Position numbers and translations under genes: made by a program
The notes under the pieces: model-generated
Database searches by the model: none
Seen by the model: the letters and a program-made list of their open reading frames with translations, nothing else
Told to the model about the DNA's origin: nothing
Shown here: one piece after another, positions 1 to 9,271 of the stretch
How positions within the stretch are numbered: position 1 is the stretch's first letter
Layout: each line of letters opens with the position of its first letter
Assembly: GCF_001601825.1 (NCBI RefSeq)
Contig: NZ_LUJK01000003.1
Coordinates: forward strand, 1-64,000
Reading direction: 5' to 3'
Source of the DNA: Limnobacter sp. CACIAM 66H1
GTDB taxonomy: Bacteria; Pseudomonadota; Gammaproteobacteria; Burkholderiales; Burkholderiaceae_B
Length of the DNA stretch: 64,000 nt

Positions 1-1499
1 TGCTGGTTGTTGATGCTTCACAGGGGGTGGAGGCTCAAACCGTGGCCAATTGCTACACGGCGTTGGACCTCGGTGTCGAAGTTTTGCCCGTGTTGAATAA
101 AATTGATTTGCCACAAGCTGATCCTGAAAATGCCAAGTCCGAAATTGAAGATGTAATCGGCATTGACGCATCAGAGGCCATCGCCATTTCAGCCAAAACC
201 GGTCTGGGTATTGATGATGTGCTTGAGCTGATCGTCAACAAGGTGCCACCCGCTCGCGGCAGTCGCGATGCCCCTCTACAAGCCTTGATCATTGATAGTT
301 GGTTTGACAATTATGTCGGTGTGGTGATGCTGGTTCGAGTAATCAATGGTGTGCTCAACCGCAAAGACAAAATCAAGCTGATGGCCACAGGCGACACCTA
401 CATTGCAGACGATGTGGGCGTATTTACACCCAAGTCAGTTGCGCGTGAATCGCTATCAGCGGGTGAAGTGGGCTATATCAACGCAGGCATCAAATTGCTT
501 GAAAGTGCCAAAGTGGGCGACACCGTGACCTTGGCCGGCAAGCCTGCTGACAAACCCCTGCCAGGCTTCAAGGAAGTGCAGTCTCAGGTGTTTGCTGGCT
601 TGTTCCCTGTGGAATCAAATCAATATGAAGCCTTGCGGGAGGCCTTGGACAAACTGCGTTTGAACGATGCGGCCCTGAATTACGAACCCGAAGTGTCTCA
701 GGCCTTGGGTTTTGGTTTCCGCTGCGGCTTTTTGGGCATGTTGCACATGGACATTGTGCAGGAGCGCCTGGAACGCGAATTTGACATGGACTTGATTACC
801 ACTGCTCCTACGGTGGTGTACGAAATCAAGCAGCGAGATGGCACCATTCTTCGTGTGGACAATCCATCGAAAATGCCTGATCTGAGCCGCGTTGATGAAA
901 TTCGTGAACCGATTGTGACCGTGAATTTGCTGATGCCACAGGAGTATGTGGGGTCGGTGATGACGCTGTGTACGGGGCGGCGTGGTACGCAAACCAACAT
1001 GGTTTACCACGGTCGGCAGGTACGCATCACATTTGAGATGCCGATGGCTGAGATCGTTCTCGACTTTTTCGACAAACTGAAATCGACTTCGCGTGGCTAT
1101 GCGTCCATGGACTATTCCTTCAAGGAATACAGGCCAGCAGACATTGTGAAAGTGGACATGTTGATTAACGGTGAGAAAGTGGATGCCTTGTCGATCATGG
1201 TTCACCGAAGCAATGCGGTTTACCGTGGCCGTGCAGTGGCAGGCAAAATGCGGGAAATCATTTCCCGTCAAATGTTTGACGTGGCAATTCAAGCGGCGAT
1301 CGGCGCCAATATTATTGCCCGTGAAACTGTGAAAGCCTTGCGTAAAAACGTGTTGGCCAAGTGTTACGGCGGAGATATTTCACGCAAGAAAAAGCTGTTG
1401 GAAAAGCAGAAGGCAGGCAAGAAACGCATGAAGCAGGTCGGTAACGTGGAAATTCCGCAAGAGGCGTTTTTGGCCATTCTCCAAGTGGAAGACAAATAA
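1..1499 (+). CDS. lepA: Elongation factor 4 (LepA), 5' end cut by window
   Basis: Ribosome-associated GTPase that back-translocates stalled ribosomes and helps 30S biogenesis. The frame is open to base 3, upstream of the ORF-track GTG at 27, and reads [13 protein letters not shown], the G-domain segment after switch II. About 100 N-terminal residues, including the P-loop, lie outside the window. NKIDLP is the G4 motif and SAKTGLG the G5 motif. Domain II, the EF-G-like domain and the LepA-specific C-terminal domain (ending [17 protein letters not shown]) follow. lepB starts 2 bases after the stop, the usual lepA-lepB arrangement. Identification is secure. Confidence 0.97.
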   Translation, partial: LVVDASQGVEAQTVANCYTALDLGVEVLPVLNKIDLPQADPENAKSEIEDVIGIDASEAIAISAKTGLGIDDVLELIVNKVPPARGSRDAPLQALIIDSWFDNYVGVVMLVRVINGVLNRKDKIKLMATGDTYIADDVGVFTPKSVARESLSAGEVGYINAGIKLLESAKVGDTVTLAGKPADKPLPGFKEVQSQVFAGLFPVESNQYEALREALDKLRLNDAALNYEPEVSQALGFGFRCGFLGMLHMDIVQERLEREFDMDLITTAPTVVYEIKQRDGTILRVDNPSKMPDLSRVDEIREPIVTVNLLMPQEYVGSVMTLCTGRRGTQTNMVYHGRQVRITFEMPMAEIVLDFFDKLKSTSRGYASMDYSFKEYRPADIVKVDMLINGEKVDALSIMVHRSNAVYRGRAVAGKMREIISRQMFDVAIQAAIGANIIARETVKALRKNVLAKCYGGDISRKKKLLEKQKAGKKRMKQVGNVEIPQEAFLAILQVEDK

Positions 1500-1501
1500 C
1501 A

Positions 1502-2368
1502 ATGAATTTTTCCCTGATCCTGTTTTTGCTGGTGTTGTTCACCGGCTTTTTCTATGTGCTTGATGTGTTTGTGTTCAAGCCAAAACGAAAAATGGCAGCA
1601 GAGCAAGCCTTGGCGGGTGCAGGTGCCACTGCCAACCTGAATGGTGATGCAGAAAGGCGAATTCGCCAGCAGTACATGAAGCAGCCCCTGTGGCTGGAAT
1701 ACAGTGCAAGCTTTTTTCCAGTCATTTTGTTTGTGTTTGTGTTGCGCTCGTTTGTAGTGGAGCCGTTCAAAATTCCATCAGGATCGATGATTCCGACGTT
1801 GCTGATTGGCGACCTTATTCTGGTGAACAAATTCACCTACGGCATTCGTTTGCCCATCGTCGATAAAAAGATCATTCCAATCAATGATCCTCAGCGTGGC
1901 GATGTCATGGTGTTTCGTTACCCGCTTGATCCCTCGCTTGACTACATCAAGCGTGTGGTGGGCGTGGGTGGTGACGTGGTCGAATATCGAAACAAGAAGC
2001 TGTCGATTAATGGTCAAGTTCTGCCGGTGAAAGAACTGGACAAGTACTACGATCCCAATAACTTCTCTTATTCACTGCAGTTTCAGGAAACCTTGGGTGG
2101 CAAAAAACACCTGGTGCTCAATGATGAAGACGCGCCGCCGTACGTGATTGGCGCGCAGACTTTCAAGAATCGGGACAACTGCAAGTACGACGTGACCGGC
2201 TTTCGTTGTGTGGTGCCACAGGGGCATTACTTTATGATGGGTGACAATCGGGACAATTCCAGCGACAGTCGCATTTGGGGTTTTGTGTCCGATGAGCAGG
2301 TTGTTGGCAAAGCGTTTTTGGTGTGGATGAACTTCAATGACTTTTCCCGAATTGGCTTGTTTCACTAA
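1502..2368 (+). CDS. lepB: Signal peptidase I
   Basis: Membrane serine protease that removes signal peptides from Sec/Tat substrates on the periplasmic side. At 288 aa it has two N-terminal membrane segments (about residues 1-24 and 60-80). The catalytic Ser is in PSGSMIPTLLIGD, the general-base Lys in YIKRVVGVGGD, and the C-terminal box is GDNRDNSSDSR. These are the conserved type I signal peptidase boxes. It follows lepA by 2 bases and precedes rnc by 20, so it is part of one transcription unit. Confidence 0.97.
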   Translation: MNFSLILFLLVLFTGFFYVLDVFVFKPKRKMAAEQALAGAGATANLNGDAERRIRQQYMKQPLWLEYSASFFPVILFVFVLRSFVVEPFKIPSGSMIPTLLIGDLILVNKFTYGIRLPIVDKKIIPINDPQRGDVMVFRYPLDPSLDYIKRVVGVGGDVVEYRNKKLSINGQVLPVKELDKYYDPNNFSYSLQFQETLGGKKHLVLNDEDAPPYVIGAQTFKNRDNCKYDVTGFRCVVPQGHYFMMGDNRDNSSDSRIWGFVSDEQVVGKAFLVWMNFNDFSRIGLFH

Positions 2369-2388
2369 AGCCAGCCAGGAGGAATTGA

Positions 2389-3105
2389 GTGGATAGTTCA
2401 AAGTATTCAAGTCTTGAAGCGGCATTGGGGTACTCGTTCAAAGACCAGGCCTTGCTTCACCTTGCCTTGACACATCGCAGCTACAGCAGCCATCACAACG
2501 AGCGTCTGGAATTTCTGGGTGACAGTGTACTGAACTGCGCGGCTTCCATTTTGTTGTTTGAAACGCATCCCGACATGGATGAGGGCAAAATGTCGCGTGT
2601 GCGCTCGCATCTGGTCAAACAGGACTGCTTGGCCATGGTGGGTCGCAATCTGTTGCTGGATCAATATTTGTTTCTGGGTGCTGGCGAGCTTCGCAGTGCG
2701 AAAACCATCAAAGACAGCATTGTGGCAGACGCGCTAGAGGCACTTTTTGGTGCCATCCTCCTGGATTCGGGCTTTGAGGCCGCACGCGATTGCGTGGTGC
2801 GTTTGTTAAAGCCCGTGATGCTTGAAACTCCAATCGAGTCCATGGGTAAAGACCCCAAAACCCGCCTGCAGGAATTGCTGCAGGGTAAGCGCATGAAACT
2901 GCCCATGTACCGCGTATTGGTCGAGGGTGGAACTTCGGCCAGTCCCGAGTTCAGTGTGGAATGCGAGGTTGAAGACCTTGAAATTACCAAGGTCGGGCAG
3001 GGGCATTCTCGCCGGGTGGCTGAGCAGCACGCCGCGCAAGCGGTGCTTATCGAATTGCTTGAACGGGAGTATTCCGATCCCAATCAAGCCAGCAGGAGGC
3101 AATGA
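2389..3105 (+). CDS. rnc: Ribonuclease III
   Basis: Double-stranded-RNA endonuclease that processes rRNA precursors and some mRNAs. The GTG start is chosen because AGGAGG lies 6 bases upstream and the 238-aa length is normal for the family. The nuclease domain carries the signature ERLEFLGDSVLN and the second metal-binding region ADALEALFGAILLD. A C-terminal dsRNA-binding domain begins near residue 155 (DPKTRLQELLQ) and includes GQGHSRRVAEQHAA. era begins one base after the stop, consistent with a coupled rnc-era unit. Confidence 0.97.
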   Translation: MDSSKYSSLEAALGYSFKDQALLHLALTHRSYSSHHNERLEFLGDSVLNCAASILLFETHPDMDEGKMSRVRSHLVKQDCLAMVGRNLLLDQYLFLGAGELRSAKTIKDSIVADALEALFGAILLDSGFEAARDCVVRLLKPVMLETPIESMGKDPKTRLQELLQGKRMKLPMYRVLVEGGTSASPEFSVECEVEDLEITKVGQGHSRRVAEQHAAQAVLIELLEREYSDPNQASRRQ

Positions 3106-3106
3106 C

Positions 3107-4003
3107 ATGGCCGAATCAAAATGCGGCGTGATTGCCGTGGTGGGGCGACCCAATGTGGGTAAGTCCACGCTCATGAATGGAATGATCGGCGAACATTTGT
3201 CGATTACATCCAGCAAGCCACAGACTACCCGTCACCGGGTTCTCGGCGTGATGACTGAGACCGTCAAGGACGTGCCAACCCAATTTATTTTTGTGGACAC
3301 CCCCGGCTTTCAAACCAAGCATTCAAACGCCCTGAATAAAACCATGAACCGAGCGGTGCTTACTGCGCTGGCCGATGTGAATGTCATTTTATGGGTAATT
3401 GAGCAAGGCAAACTCACGCCGGCTGACTTGAAAGTGCTTGAGCTCTGCCCCAAGGGTGTACCGTTGGTGGCGGTGGTGAACAAGGTGGATTTGCTCGACA
3501 AGAAAGCCGAGATGTTGCCCTTTCTTCAAAAGGTCAGTGGGCAACGTAATTTTGATGCCATCGTGCCGTTGAGTGCGCAGGCCATCAAGAATCTGGATGC
3601 GCTAAAAGAAGCTGTGTCAGCCTTGTTGCCCGAGCAGCCTTTTTTTTACGACGAAGACACTCTCACAGACCGTCCTGAAAAGTTTCTTGCTGCTGAGCGC
3701 ATTCGCGAGAAGCTGTTTCGTCTGGTGGGCGATGAGTTGCCTTATACCTGCACGGTGGTCATTGATAAATTTGAGATTCAAGAAGGTCGCCGGGTTATCT
3801 ATGCTTCGATTCTGGTGGATCGCTCCTCTCACAAGGCGATGATTATTGGCAAGGGTGGAGAAAAACTGAAGAGAATCGGCTCGGAAGCGCGGCAGGACAT
3901 GGAGCGATTGTTCGGTGGCAGCGTGCATCTTGAAACTTGGGTGAAGGTGCGCAGCGGATGGGCTGACAACGCGACCCTGCTACAAAGCCTGGGGTATGAA
4001 TAA
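3107..4003 (+). CDS. era: GTPase Era
   Basis: Essential GTPase that binds the 3' end of 16S rRNA and promotes 30S subunit maturation. The ORF track extends to 2927, but that part overlaps rnc. The ATG at 3107 gives MAESKCGVIAVVGRPNVGKS, with AGGAGG just upstream and a standard 298 aa. G1 is GRPNVGKST, G3 is DTPGF, G4 is NKVD. The C-terminal KH domain contains MIIGKGGEKLKRIG. The last 8 bases overlap recO. Confidence 0.97.
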   Translation: MAESKCGVIAVVGRPNVGKSTLMNGMIGEHLSITSSKPQTTRHRVLGVMTETVKDVPTQFIFVDTPGFQTKHSNALNKTMNRAVLTALADVNVILWVIEQGKLTPADLKVLELCPKGVPLVAVVNKVDLLDKKAEMLPFLQKVSGQRNFDAIVPLSAQAIKNLDALKEAVSALLPEQPFFYDEDTLTDRPEKFLAAERIREKLFRLVGDELPYTCTVVIDKFEIQEGRRVIYASILVDRSSHKAMIIGKGGEKLKRIGSEARQDMERLFGGSVHLETWVKVRSGWADNATLLQSLGYE

Positions 4004-4730
4004 CACCCGATCCAACACGGATTTTGCCTATGTACTGCACAGCGTGCCGTACAAGGAAACCAGTTTAATTGTTGAGCTTTTTTGCAAGGAACACGGGCGC
4101 CTGCCAGTAGTTGCGAAGGGGGCGAAAAGGCCACATTCTGGCTTGCGGGCTGTTTTGGTCAGTTTTCAGCCCCTGTCTGTGCGTTTTACAGGCAAGTCTG
4201 AGGTAAAAACCCTGGTTCAAGCGGAGTGGCTGGGCGGTTTGATGTCCCCGGATGGTAAAGCTCTGTTTGCGGCTTATTATCTGAACGAGTTGTTAATGCG
4301 AGGGTTGAGCCGTGAGGACACGCATCCCGACCTTTTTGAGTTGTATCAAAATACTTTGCTGGGGTTGGCTGGTGGCGATGACATGAATGTGTGTATTCGT
4401 CAATTTGAGGTTGGATTGCTTCAGTCTCTTGGCTATGGTCTCGATTGGCAGCAGGACAAGGCGGGTGCGGCAATTGATCCTGATCGTCACTATGTGTGGC
4501 AAGACCAGGAAGGCTGGGCTCCCTCAGACGGGGTAAGTGTAAACAATTCGTTGAACAGCAGCGTTGAGCAAACGGTCCAAGGCTTGTGGATTGTTGAAAT
4601 TCAGAATGGCATATGGTCAAAGTCCGCTGCGAGTGTCTTAAAACCGATTACCCGCAAACTGTTGATGGCTCACATCGCACCCAATGGTTTGATGTCTAGA
4701 GTCTGGATGGAGCATTTGTTAAGAGCATGA
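3996..4730 (+). CDS. recO: DNA repair protein RecO
   Basis: RecFOR-pathway mediator that helps load RecA on SSB-coated single-stranded DNA. At 244 aa it has an N-terminal OB fold ([20 protein letters not shown]) with the basic VVAKGAKRP segment, followed by a helical domain ([19 protein letters not shown]). It overlaps era by 8 bases and pdxJ by 4, suggesting translational coupling. The family's C-terminal zinc cysteines are not evident, which is common in proteobacterial RecO. Confidence 0.93.
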   Translation: MNNTRSNTDFAYVLHSVPYKETSLIVELFCKEHGRLPVVAKGAKRPHSGLRAVLVSFQPLSVRFTGKSEVKTLVQAEWLGGLMSPDGKALFAAYYLNELLMRGLSREDTHPDLFELYQNTLLGLAGGDDMNVCIRQFEVGLLQSLGYGLDWQQDKAGAAIDPDRHYVWQDQEGWAPSDGVSVNNSLNSSVEQTVQGLWIVEIQNGIWSKSAASVLKPITRKLLMAHIAPNGLMSRVWMEHLLRA

Positions 4731-5467
4731 TTGAACTTGGTGTAAACATTGATCACGTGGCCACGATTCGCCAGGCCCGTAGGGGGCACGAGCCCGATCC
4801 TTTGCGTGCTGCCTTGTTGGCGGAGGAATATGGCGCGGATGCGATTACTGTGCATGTTCGTGAGGACAGGCGCCACATGCAGGATGAAGACGTGCGCAGA
4901 ATCAGGCCTTTGATCAGCACCCGAATGAACTTCGAGTGCGCAGTGGTTGAGGAAATGATTCGATTGGTTGAGGATGTGAAGCCTCAAGATGTGTGTTTTG
5001 TGCCCGAACGCCGGGAAGAGGTAACCACTGAAGGCGGCCTGGATGTGATTGGCGGTTTTCATCTGATTGCGCCTGCTGTGGCACGCTTGAAAGACCAGGG
5101 AATGCGAATTTCGCTGTTTATTGATCCAGACTTGGATCAAATTGAGGCTGCCTTGAAGTGCGGTGCGGACGCGATTGAGTTGCATACTGGGCGTTATGCC
5201 CATGCCTTGGGACCTGCGGTTGAGCTTGAGTTGTCAAGAATCCGCAAATCGGCCAATTTCGGGGTTGCCGAGGGCTTAAGGGTGAACGCCGGGCATGGCC
5301 TGAACTACGACAATGTGCAGCCTGTGGCCGCGATTGAAACCATTTCAGAGTTAAACATCGGGCACAGCATCGTGGCCAATGCGGTGTTCATGGGTTGGGA
5401 AGGTGCAATCAAGAAAATGAAAGAACTCATGATTTCGGCGAAGCTGGAATCAATTAGACCACGATAG
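4727..5467 (+). CDS. pdxJ: Pyridoxine 5'-phosphate synthase
   Basis: Final step of DXP-dependent vitamin B6 synthesis: joins 3-amino-2-oxopropyl phosphate and deoxyxylulose 5-phosphate to form pyridoxine 5'-phosphate. The 246-aa TIM barrel starts with the hallmark [18 protein letters not shown]. Further conserved stretches are [40 protein letters not shown] and [10 protein letters not shown]. The ATG overlaps the recO stop by 4 bases. pdxJ followed by acpS is a widespread proteobacterial arrangement. Confidence 0.97.
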   Translation: MIELGVNIDHVATIRQARRGHEPDPLRAALLAEEYGADAITVHVREDRRHMQDEDVRRIRPLISTRMNFECAVVEEMIRLVEDVKPQDVCFVPERREEVTTEGGLDVIGGFHLIAPAVARLKDQGMRISLFIDPDLDQIEAALKCGADAIELHTGRYAHALGPAVELELSRIRKSANFGVAEGLRVNAGHGLNYDNVQPVAAIETISELNIGHSIVANAVFMGWEGAIKKMKELMISAKLESIRPR

Positions 5468-5490
5468 GTGAACATAGGTTTGATTGCCTC

Positions 5491-5895
5491 ATGATCGACG
5501 ATATTCTAGGTTTGGGTTGTGACGTTCTAGAAGTGGACCGTTTGGAGGGTCTGCTGCGCAAGGGCAGGGATGTGTTTATCAAGCGCGTACTGACCCCGGC
5601 CGAAATTGATGAGTATGAGCGTCGGTCTGACAAATCGGCCATTCGAGGCACCTTGTTTGTTGCAACACGCTACTGCGCCAAGGAGGCGTTTTCCAAGGCC
5701 ATGGGCACTGGAGTGGGTGCAGAATTTTCATTTCAGGATTTGTCGGTGTTGAACGGCGATTCCGGGGCGCCCGTTTTGGTCTATTCCGAACGTTTGCAGA
5801 ATTGGTTACAGTCCCGCAGGGCTCAGGCGAGAATTTCAATCAGTGATGAACAAAATTACGTAATGTCCACGGTTATTTTGTATTCAAAACAATAA
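5491..5895 (+). CDS. acpS: Holo-[acyl-carrier-protein] synthase
   Basis: Transfers 4'-phosphopantetheine from CoA to the serine of acyl carrier protein. At 134 aa it is a normal group I phosphopantetheinyl transferase. The metal-binding motif GLGCDVLEVDRLE is near the N terminus and the second motif YCAKEAFSKAMGTGVG is mid-protein. ISISDEQNYVMSTVIL forms the C-terminal strand. It sits 23 bases after pdxJ and 24 before nagZ. Confidence 0.95.
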   Translation: MIDDILGLGCDVLEVDRLEGLLRKGRDVFIKRVLTPAEIDEYERRSDKSAIRGTLFVATRYCAKEAFSKAMGTGVGAEFSFQDLSVLNGDSGAPVLVYSERLQNWLQSRRAQARISISDEQNYVMSTVILYSKQ

Positions 5896-5919
5896 TTTAA
5901 GTTAAGGAACTCAATCGAT

Positions 5920-6943
5920 ATGTTAGGTCCATTCATCATTGGTTTGACGGGTTTGACCTTATCCAAGGAGGACATTGAACGCATTCAAAATCCGGCCGTT
6001 GGCGGACTTATTCTATTCACGCGAAACTTTGAAAGTAAAGCCCAACTTATTGATTTGGTGGAATCTATTCGATCAAATGGTGGCTCGAACAAGCCGGTTT
6101 TTGTGGATCACGAGGGTGGCCGGGTGCAGCGCTTCCGGGATGGTTTTACCGCAATTCCCTCCATGCGCCAAATTGGTCAACGCGCTGAAACTGATTTTGA
6201 TGATGCTGTGCTTTTGGCCAGAGAGGCTGGCTTTGTCATGGCCGCCGAGTTACGCGCCTGTGGCATCGACATGAGTTTTGCGCCAGTGCTTGATCTGGAT
6301 TGGGGCAATAGCGAGATCATTGGTAACCGGTCGTTCGGTAAAGACGCCAGAATGGTATCCCGTCTTTCTGCAGCCTTGATGAATGGCATGGCCTTGGCAG
6401 GCATGCAAGCCTGTGGAAAACCACTTTCCTGGGCATGGTTGGGTGAGTTTGGACAGCCATTTGGCTTTGCCTCACGACAATCGCTCATTGAATGAAATTT
6501 TGAAGGTGGATGCGCTGCCGTATCAATTGAATTCGACCTTGAATATGGCCAGTATCATGCCGGCGCATGTGGTGTATTCGGAGGTGGACCCAATGCCGGC
6601 CTGTTTTTCCAGCTTCTGGATTCAAGAGGTATTGAGGGTGAAGTTCAGTTTTGACGGTGCAGTGATCAGCGACGACCTGGACATGGTGGGTGCACACGGT
6701 GTGGGGGATATTCGTGCCCGAGCCAGCGCCGCTTTGCAGGCGGGTTGTGATGCAGTGCTGGTCTGTAATAATTTTGATGACATCGATACCCTGGTAAATA
6801 ACCCGGTGCCCGAAGTTCATGAGCATATGGAAGTGCGCAACCGTCGCCTGGGTCGTTTGTTGTCCGGGCAATCGCTGAATTGGGAAAACTTGCGCCAAAG
6901 TTACATGTACCAGGCTGCAATCGACCGAATTACCAATATTTGA
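5920..6943 (+). pseudogene. nagZ: Beta-N-acetylhexosaminidase NagZ, frameshifted as sequenced
   Basis: Glycoside hydrolase family 3 enzyme of peptidoglycan recycling that removes GlcNAc from anhydromuropeptides in the cytoplasm. Two ORFs carry one protein. ORF 5920-6495 has VDHEGGRVQRF and runs to MQACGK. The second (from about 6422 to 6943) resumes with HFPGHGWVSLDSHLALPH and contains SDDLDMVGAHG with the catalytic Asp. The break is at GGAAAACCACTTT: removing one C (6421 or 6422) restores the family motif GKHFPGHG and gives about 340 aa, the normal length. All other motifs are intact, so this is either a very recent mutation or a base-calling error; I favour error. Last gene of the lepA operon. 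Confidence 0.9.
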
Positions 6944-6988
6944 AAACAGTCAGTAGCAGGGGTTGTGACGGTTTTTGAGGATAAAAAG

Positions 6989-7025
6989 AAAAAGCCGCCA
7001 GCGCATTAACTGGCGGCTTTTTCTT
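6989..7025. terminator. Bidirectional rho-independent terminator
   Basis: Stem AAAAAGCCGCCAG / CTGGCGGCTTTTT with an 8-base loop. It gives a T-run on both strands and lies between the convergent ends of nagZ (+) and the PPIase gene (-), so it can end both operons. Confidence 0.9.
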
Positions 7026-7037
7026 TGGGTTTGTTGC

Positions 7038-7820
7038 TTATTTGACTTTGGCGTTCGATAACAGCTTGCCCTGATACTCTTCCCACTTGTCATTGATCAT
7101 TTTCTGTTCAAGTTGTGGGCGAATCTCTTCGAGCTTGGGTGGTGTGGCCTCCCTTGTGTCGGCCAGCAGGATCACATGGTAGCCAAATTGGCTTTTTACT
7201 GGAGCCTTGGTGTATTCACCTTTCTTCAAACCGACCATCGCTTGGGAAAACTCGGGTACAAAGCTGTTGGGGTTGGCCCAGTCGAGGTCACCACCATTGG
7301 GCGCTGAGCCTGGATCTTTCGACTTGGCCTTTGCGATGTCTGCAAACTTTCCACCTTTGCCCAACTGATCGATAATTGCTTTGGCCTCAGATTCCTGCTC
7401 AACCAGGATGTGGCTGGCGCGGAATTCGCTGCCACCCATCATTTTGGCGATTTCCGCGTAGGCTGCTTCGACCTCTTTGTCAGTCAATTTCGTGTTTTTG
7501 TAAAAGTCCTCACGCAATGCATTGGCCAAAATAGCCTGGTTCATCATTTGAACCTGGTACTTTACTTCGGGGGAGCTGCCCAGGCCTTTTTTAACGGCCT
7601 CTTGCTTCATCACTTCTTGATTGATCAGTTCTTGGCGAATGGTGGCGCGCATTTCGGGAGAGGCAGCCTGGCCGCGCTTTTCCTGTTCGGCCATGATGAA
7701 GTCAACCAGGGCGCTAGGAATGGACTGGCCATTCACCACAGCGGCGTTTTGAGCGTGTACGGGTGTGCCCAGAACCAAAACGGCGGCCAGGCAAGTTGCT
7801 TTCAGGGTGGTTTTCAACAT
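7038..7820 (-). CDS. Periplasmic peptidyl-prolyl cis-trans isomerase, parvulin type
   Basis: Probable periplasmic foldase. At 260 aa it has a signal peptide (about residues 1-23, cleavage after VHA) and an N-terminal SurA-like helical chaperone segment. The parvulin domain (about residues 130-225) runs from FRASHILVEQESEAKAII through GGDLDWANPNSFVPEF to QFGYHVILL. One parvulin domain and moderate length point to the PpiC/PrsA-like group rather than SurA, which has two. It is the last gene of a leftward group with bolA and yciB and ends at a shared terminator. Confidence 0.88.
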   Translation of the reverse strand: MLKTTLKATCLAAVLVLGTPVHAQNAAVVNGQSIPSALVDFIMAEQEKRGQAASPEMRATIRQELINQEVMKQEAVKKGLGSSPEVKYQVQMMNQAILANALREDFYKNTKLTDKEVEAAYAEIAKMMGGSEFRASHILVEQESEAKAIIDQLGKGGKFADIAKAKSKDPGSAPNGGDLDWANPNSFVPEFSQAMVGLKKGEYTKAPVKSQFGYHVILLADTREATPPKLEEIRPQLEQKMINDKWEEYQGKLLSNAKVK

Positions 7821-7891
7821 AACAAAATAACCTTGTGTCTCAGAGAGTTAAAACAATGGGCTTGGCTCGAATCCCGGTGCGCGTCTTCTGT

Positions 7892-8170
7892 TCAGTTCCC
7901 TGTGGAGCCTTCGGTGGAGTCCTCAGTGGAATCTATAGCCAAAGCATGGATTTCTTTTTTCATCCATTCTGCCAAAGCATCATACACGAGACGATGGCGC
8001 GCTAATGTTCTTAGCCCATTGAAGCGTGCAGACTTCAGTTTGACCCGGTAGTGCCGACCGCCAGACTTCGCACCTTCATGGCCTGCATGCAAATGTGATT
8101 CATCAACCACTTCGACTTTGGCATTGAGTGCGGTTTCAAGACGCTGTTTGATGTCTTCACTGGTGACCAT
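7892..8170 (-). CDS. BolA family protein
   Basis: Small protein of the BolA/YrbA class, which pairs with monothiol glutaredoxins in Fe-S cluster handling or acts in stress morphology control. At 92 aa it shows the BolA core: IKQRLETALNAKVEVVDES, then HYRVKLKSARFNGLRTLARHR with the conserved FxGxxxxxRHR pattern. A short Ser/Thr/Glu-rich tail from a tandem repeat is added at the C terminus. It follows yciB by 3 bases. The specific paralog (BolA or IbaG) cannot be fixed from sequence alone. Confidence 0.88.
   Translation of the reverse strand: MVTSEDIKQRLETALNAKVEVVDESHLHAGHEGAKSGGRHYRVKLKSARFNGLRTLARHRLVYDALAEWMKKEIHALAIDSTEDSTEGSTGN
7902..7937. repeat. Three 12-bp tandem units in the bolA 3' end
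   Basis: GTGGAGCCTTCG, GTGGAGTCCTCA and GTGGAATCTATA follow each other directly. On the minus strand they encode the low-complexity tail DSTEDSTEGSTG of the BolA-family protein. Units are diverged in the last half. Probably replication slippage. Confidence 0.6.
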
Positions 8171-8173
8171 GTT

Positions 8174-8809
8174 TTACTTGGCCTCGCTGCTTTGTTCATT
8201 CGTTTGCTTCATGTGTTTGGACATGTAAAAACCTTGCCCAAACACGAAGATCAGAGTGGCCCCCAAGGAGCCGAACAATTTGAAGTCTACCCACACATCG
8301 GTTGAGAACGAGTAGGCAACCACGATATTCAAAACGGCCATCACCACAAAAAAGCCTACCCAAGCCCACAATAAATTGACCCAAACCGGGGCGGGAAGAT
8401 CGACCTGGCCTTTCATCATCAATTCAATAGGATTGCGCTTGAAGGCGTAGGCGATCAGGAAGCCTGCTGCCATCGCGAGGTAGAGCACAGTTGGCTTCCA
8501 TTTGATGAAGGTTTCATTTTGCAAAACCAGTGTGGCGCCACCAAACACCGCGATCAGGATCAGGCCGATCCATTGCATGTTTTCCACTTTTTTGCCGGTG
8601 GCTTTTTGGTAAACAATTTGCAGCACCGTGGCCACAATGGCGACTACCGTGGCCAGCAAAATTGGCAATTGCGCAGTTTGCACTTCCGCATTGGAAATGC
8701 TGCCCAATATGGGTTCAAGCATGGATTGCGCCTGTTCTGGGTTGCTGCCAGCCCATTTGAAGCTGACAAAGAACAGAACAATCGGTAGAAAATCGAGTAA
8801 CAGTTTCAT
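8174..8809 (-). CDS. yciB: Inner membrane septation protein A (YciB/IspZ family)
   Basis: Integral inner-membrane protein of the intracellular septation family, linked in other bacteria to the cell-wall elongation and division machinery. At 211 aa it has about five or six hydrophobic segments, beginning MKLLLDFLPIVLFFVSF, the usual family start. NMQWIGLILIAVFGGATL and FIKWKPTVLYLAMA are conserved-looking core segments. The C terminus is charged and slightly longer than in E. coli. It is upstream of bolA with a 3-base gap. Confidence 0.92.
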   Translation of the reverse strand: MKLLLDFLPIVLFFVSFKWAGSNPEQAQSMLEPILGSISNAEVQTAQLPILLATVVAIVATVLQIVYQKATGKKVENMQWIGLILIAVFGGATLVLQNETFIKWKPTVLYLAMAAGFLIAYAFKRNPIELMMKGQVDLPAPVWVNLLWAWVGFFVVMAVLNIVVAYSFSTDVWVDFKLFGSLGATLIFVFGQGFYMSKHMKQTNEQSSEAK

Positions 8810-8840
8810 GTAGTAATTGTAGTTTGGTTATGCCGGTGCT

Positions 8841-9254
8841 TTACGCCGATGAGTCAGAGGCAAAGGGTTCAAACGCCAAGCTGACTGAGTTGATGCAGTA
8901 GCGCAGGCCCGTTGGGGCAGGTCCGTCCTCGAATACATGCCCCAAATGCGAATCGCATATCTTACAGGTCACTTCGGTTCGAATCATGCCGTAGCTGCGG
9001 TCTACGTGTTCTTCAACATTGTCGGGGTTCAATGGTGCGAAGTAGCTGGGCCAGCCGCAGCCGGAATCGAACTTGGTGTCGGATGCGAACAAAGCGGTTC
9101 CGCAGCAAATGCAACGGTAAATGCCGGGCTCGTGGTGATCCCAATACTGCCCGGTGAACGCACGCTCGGTGCCTTTCTTGCGGGTAACTTCGAAGCTGGT
9201 GGGCGTGAGTTCTTCGCGCCACTGGGCCTCTGTTTTGATAACTTTTTCAACCAT
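8841..9254 (-). CDS. msrB: Peptide methionine (R)-S-oxide reductase MsrB
   Basis: Reduces methionine-R-sulfoxide in proteins. The start at 9254 ([12 protein letters not shown]) is preferred to 9275 because GGAG lies 8 bases upstream and 9275 would overlap selO; length is then 137 aa. Two zinc-binding CxxC pairs are present (CICCG and CKICD). The catalytic Cys is in [24 protein letters not shown] and [11 protein letters not shown] are the other MsrB signatures. It lies 17 bases after selO, suggesting co-transcription. Confidence 0.95.
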   Translation of the reverse strand: MVEKVIKTEAQWREELTPTSFEVTRKKGTERAFTGQYWDHHEPGIYRCICCGTALFASDTKFDSGCGWPSYFAPLNPDNVEEHVDRSYGMIRTEVTCKICDSHLGHVFEDGPAPTGLRYCINSVSLAFEPFASDSSA

Positions 9255-9271
9255 GATCGTGTCTCCGTAAT

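Noticed and set aside
615-1292. 225-aa minus-strand ORF opposite lepA
   Set aside because: Composition is that of a shadow frame (His/Arg-rich, no motif) over a strongly conserved gene.
2927-3106. Extended N terminus of the Era ORF in the ORF track
   Set aside because: It overlaps rnc and is not Era-like; the ATG at 3107 has a good ribosome binding site and gives the normal length.
5920-6943. Programmed frameshifting in nagZ
   Set aside because: No slippery heptamer with a downstream structure at the break; the family is not known for it. A single extra base explains it.
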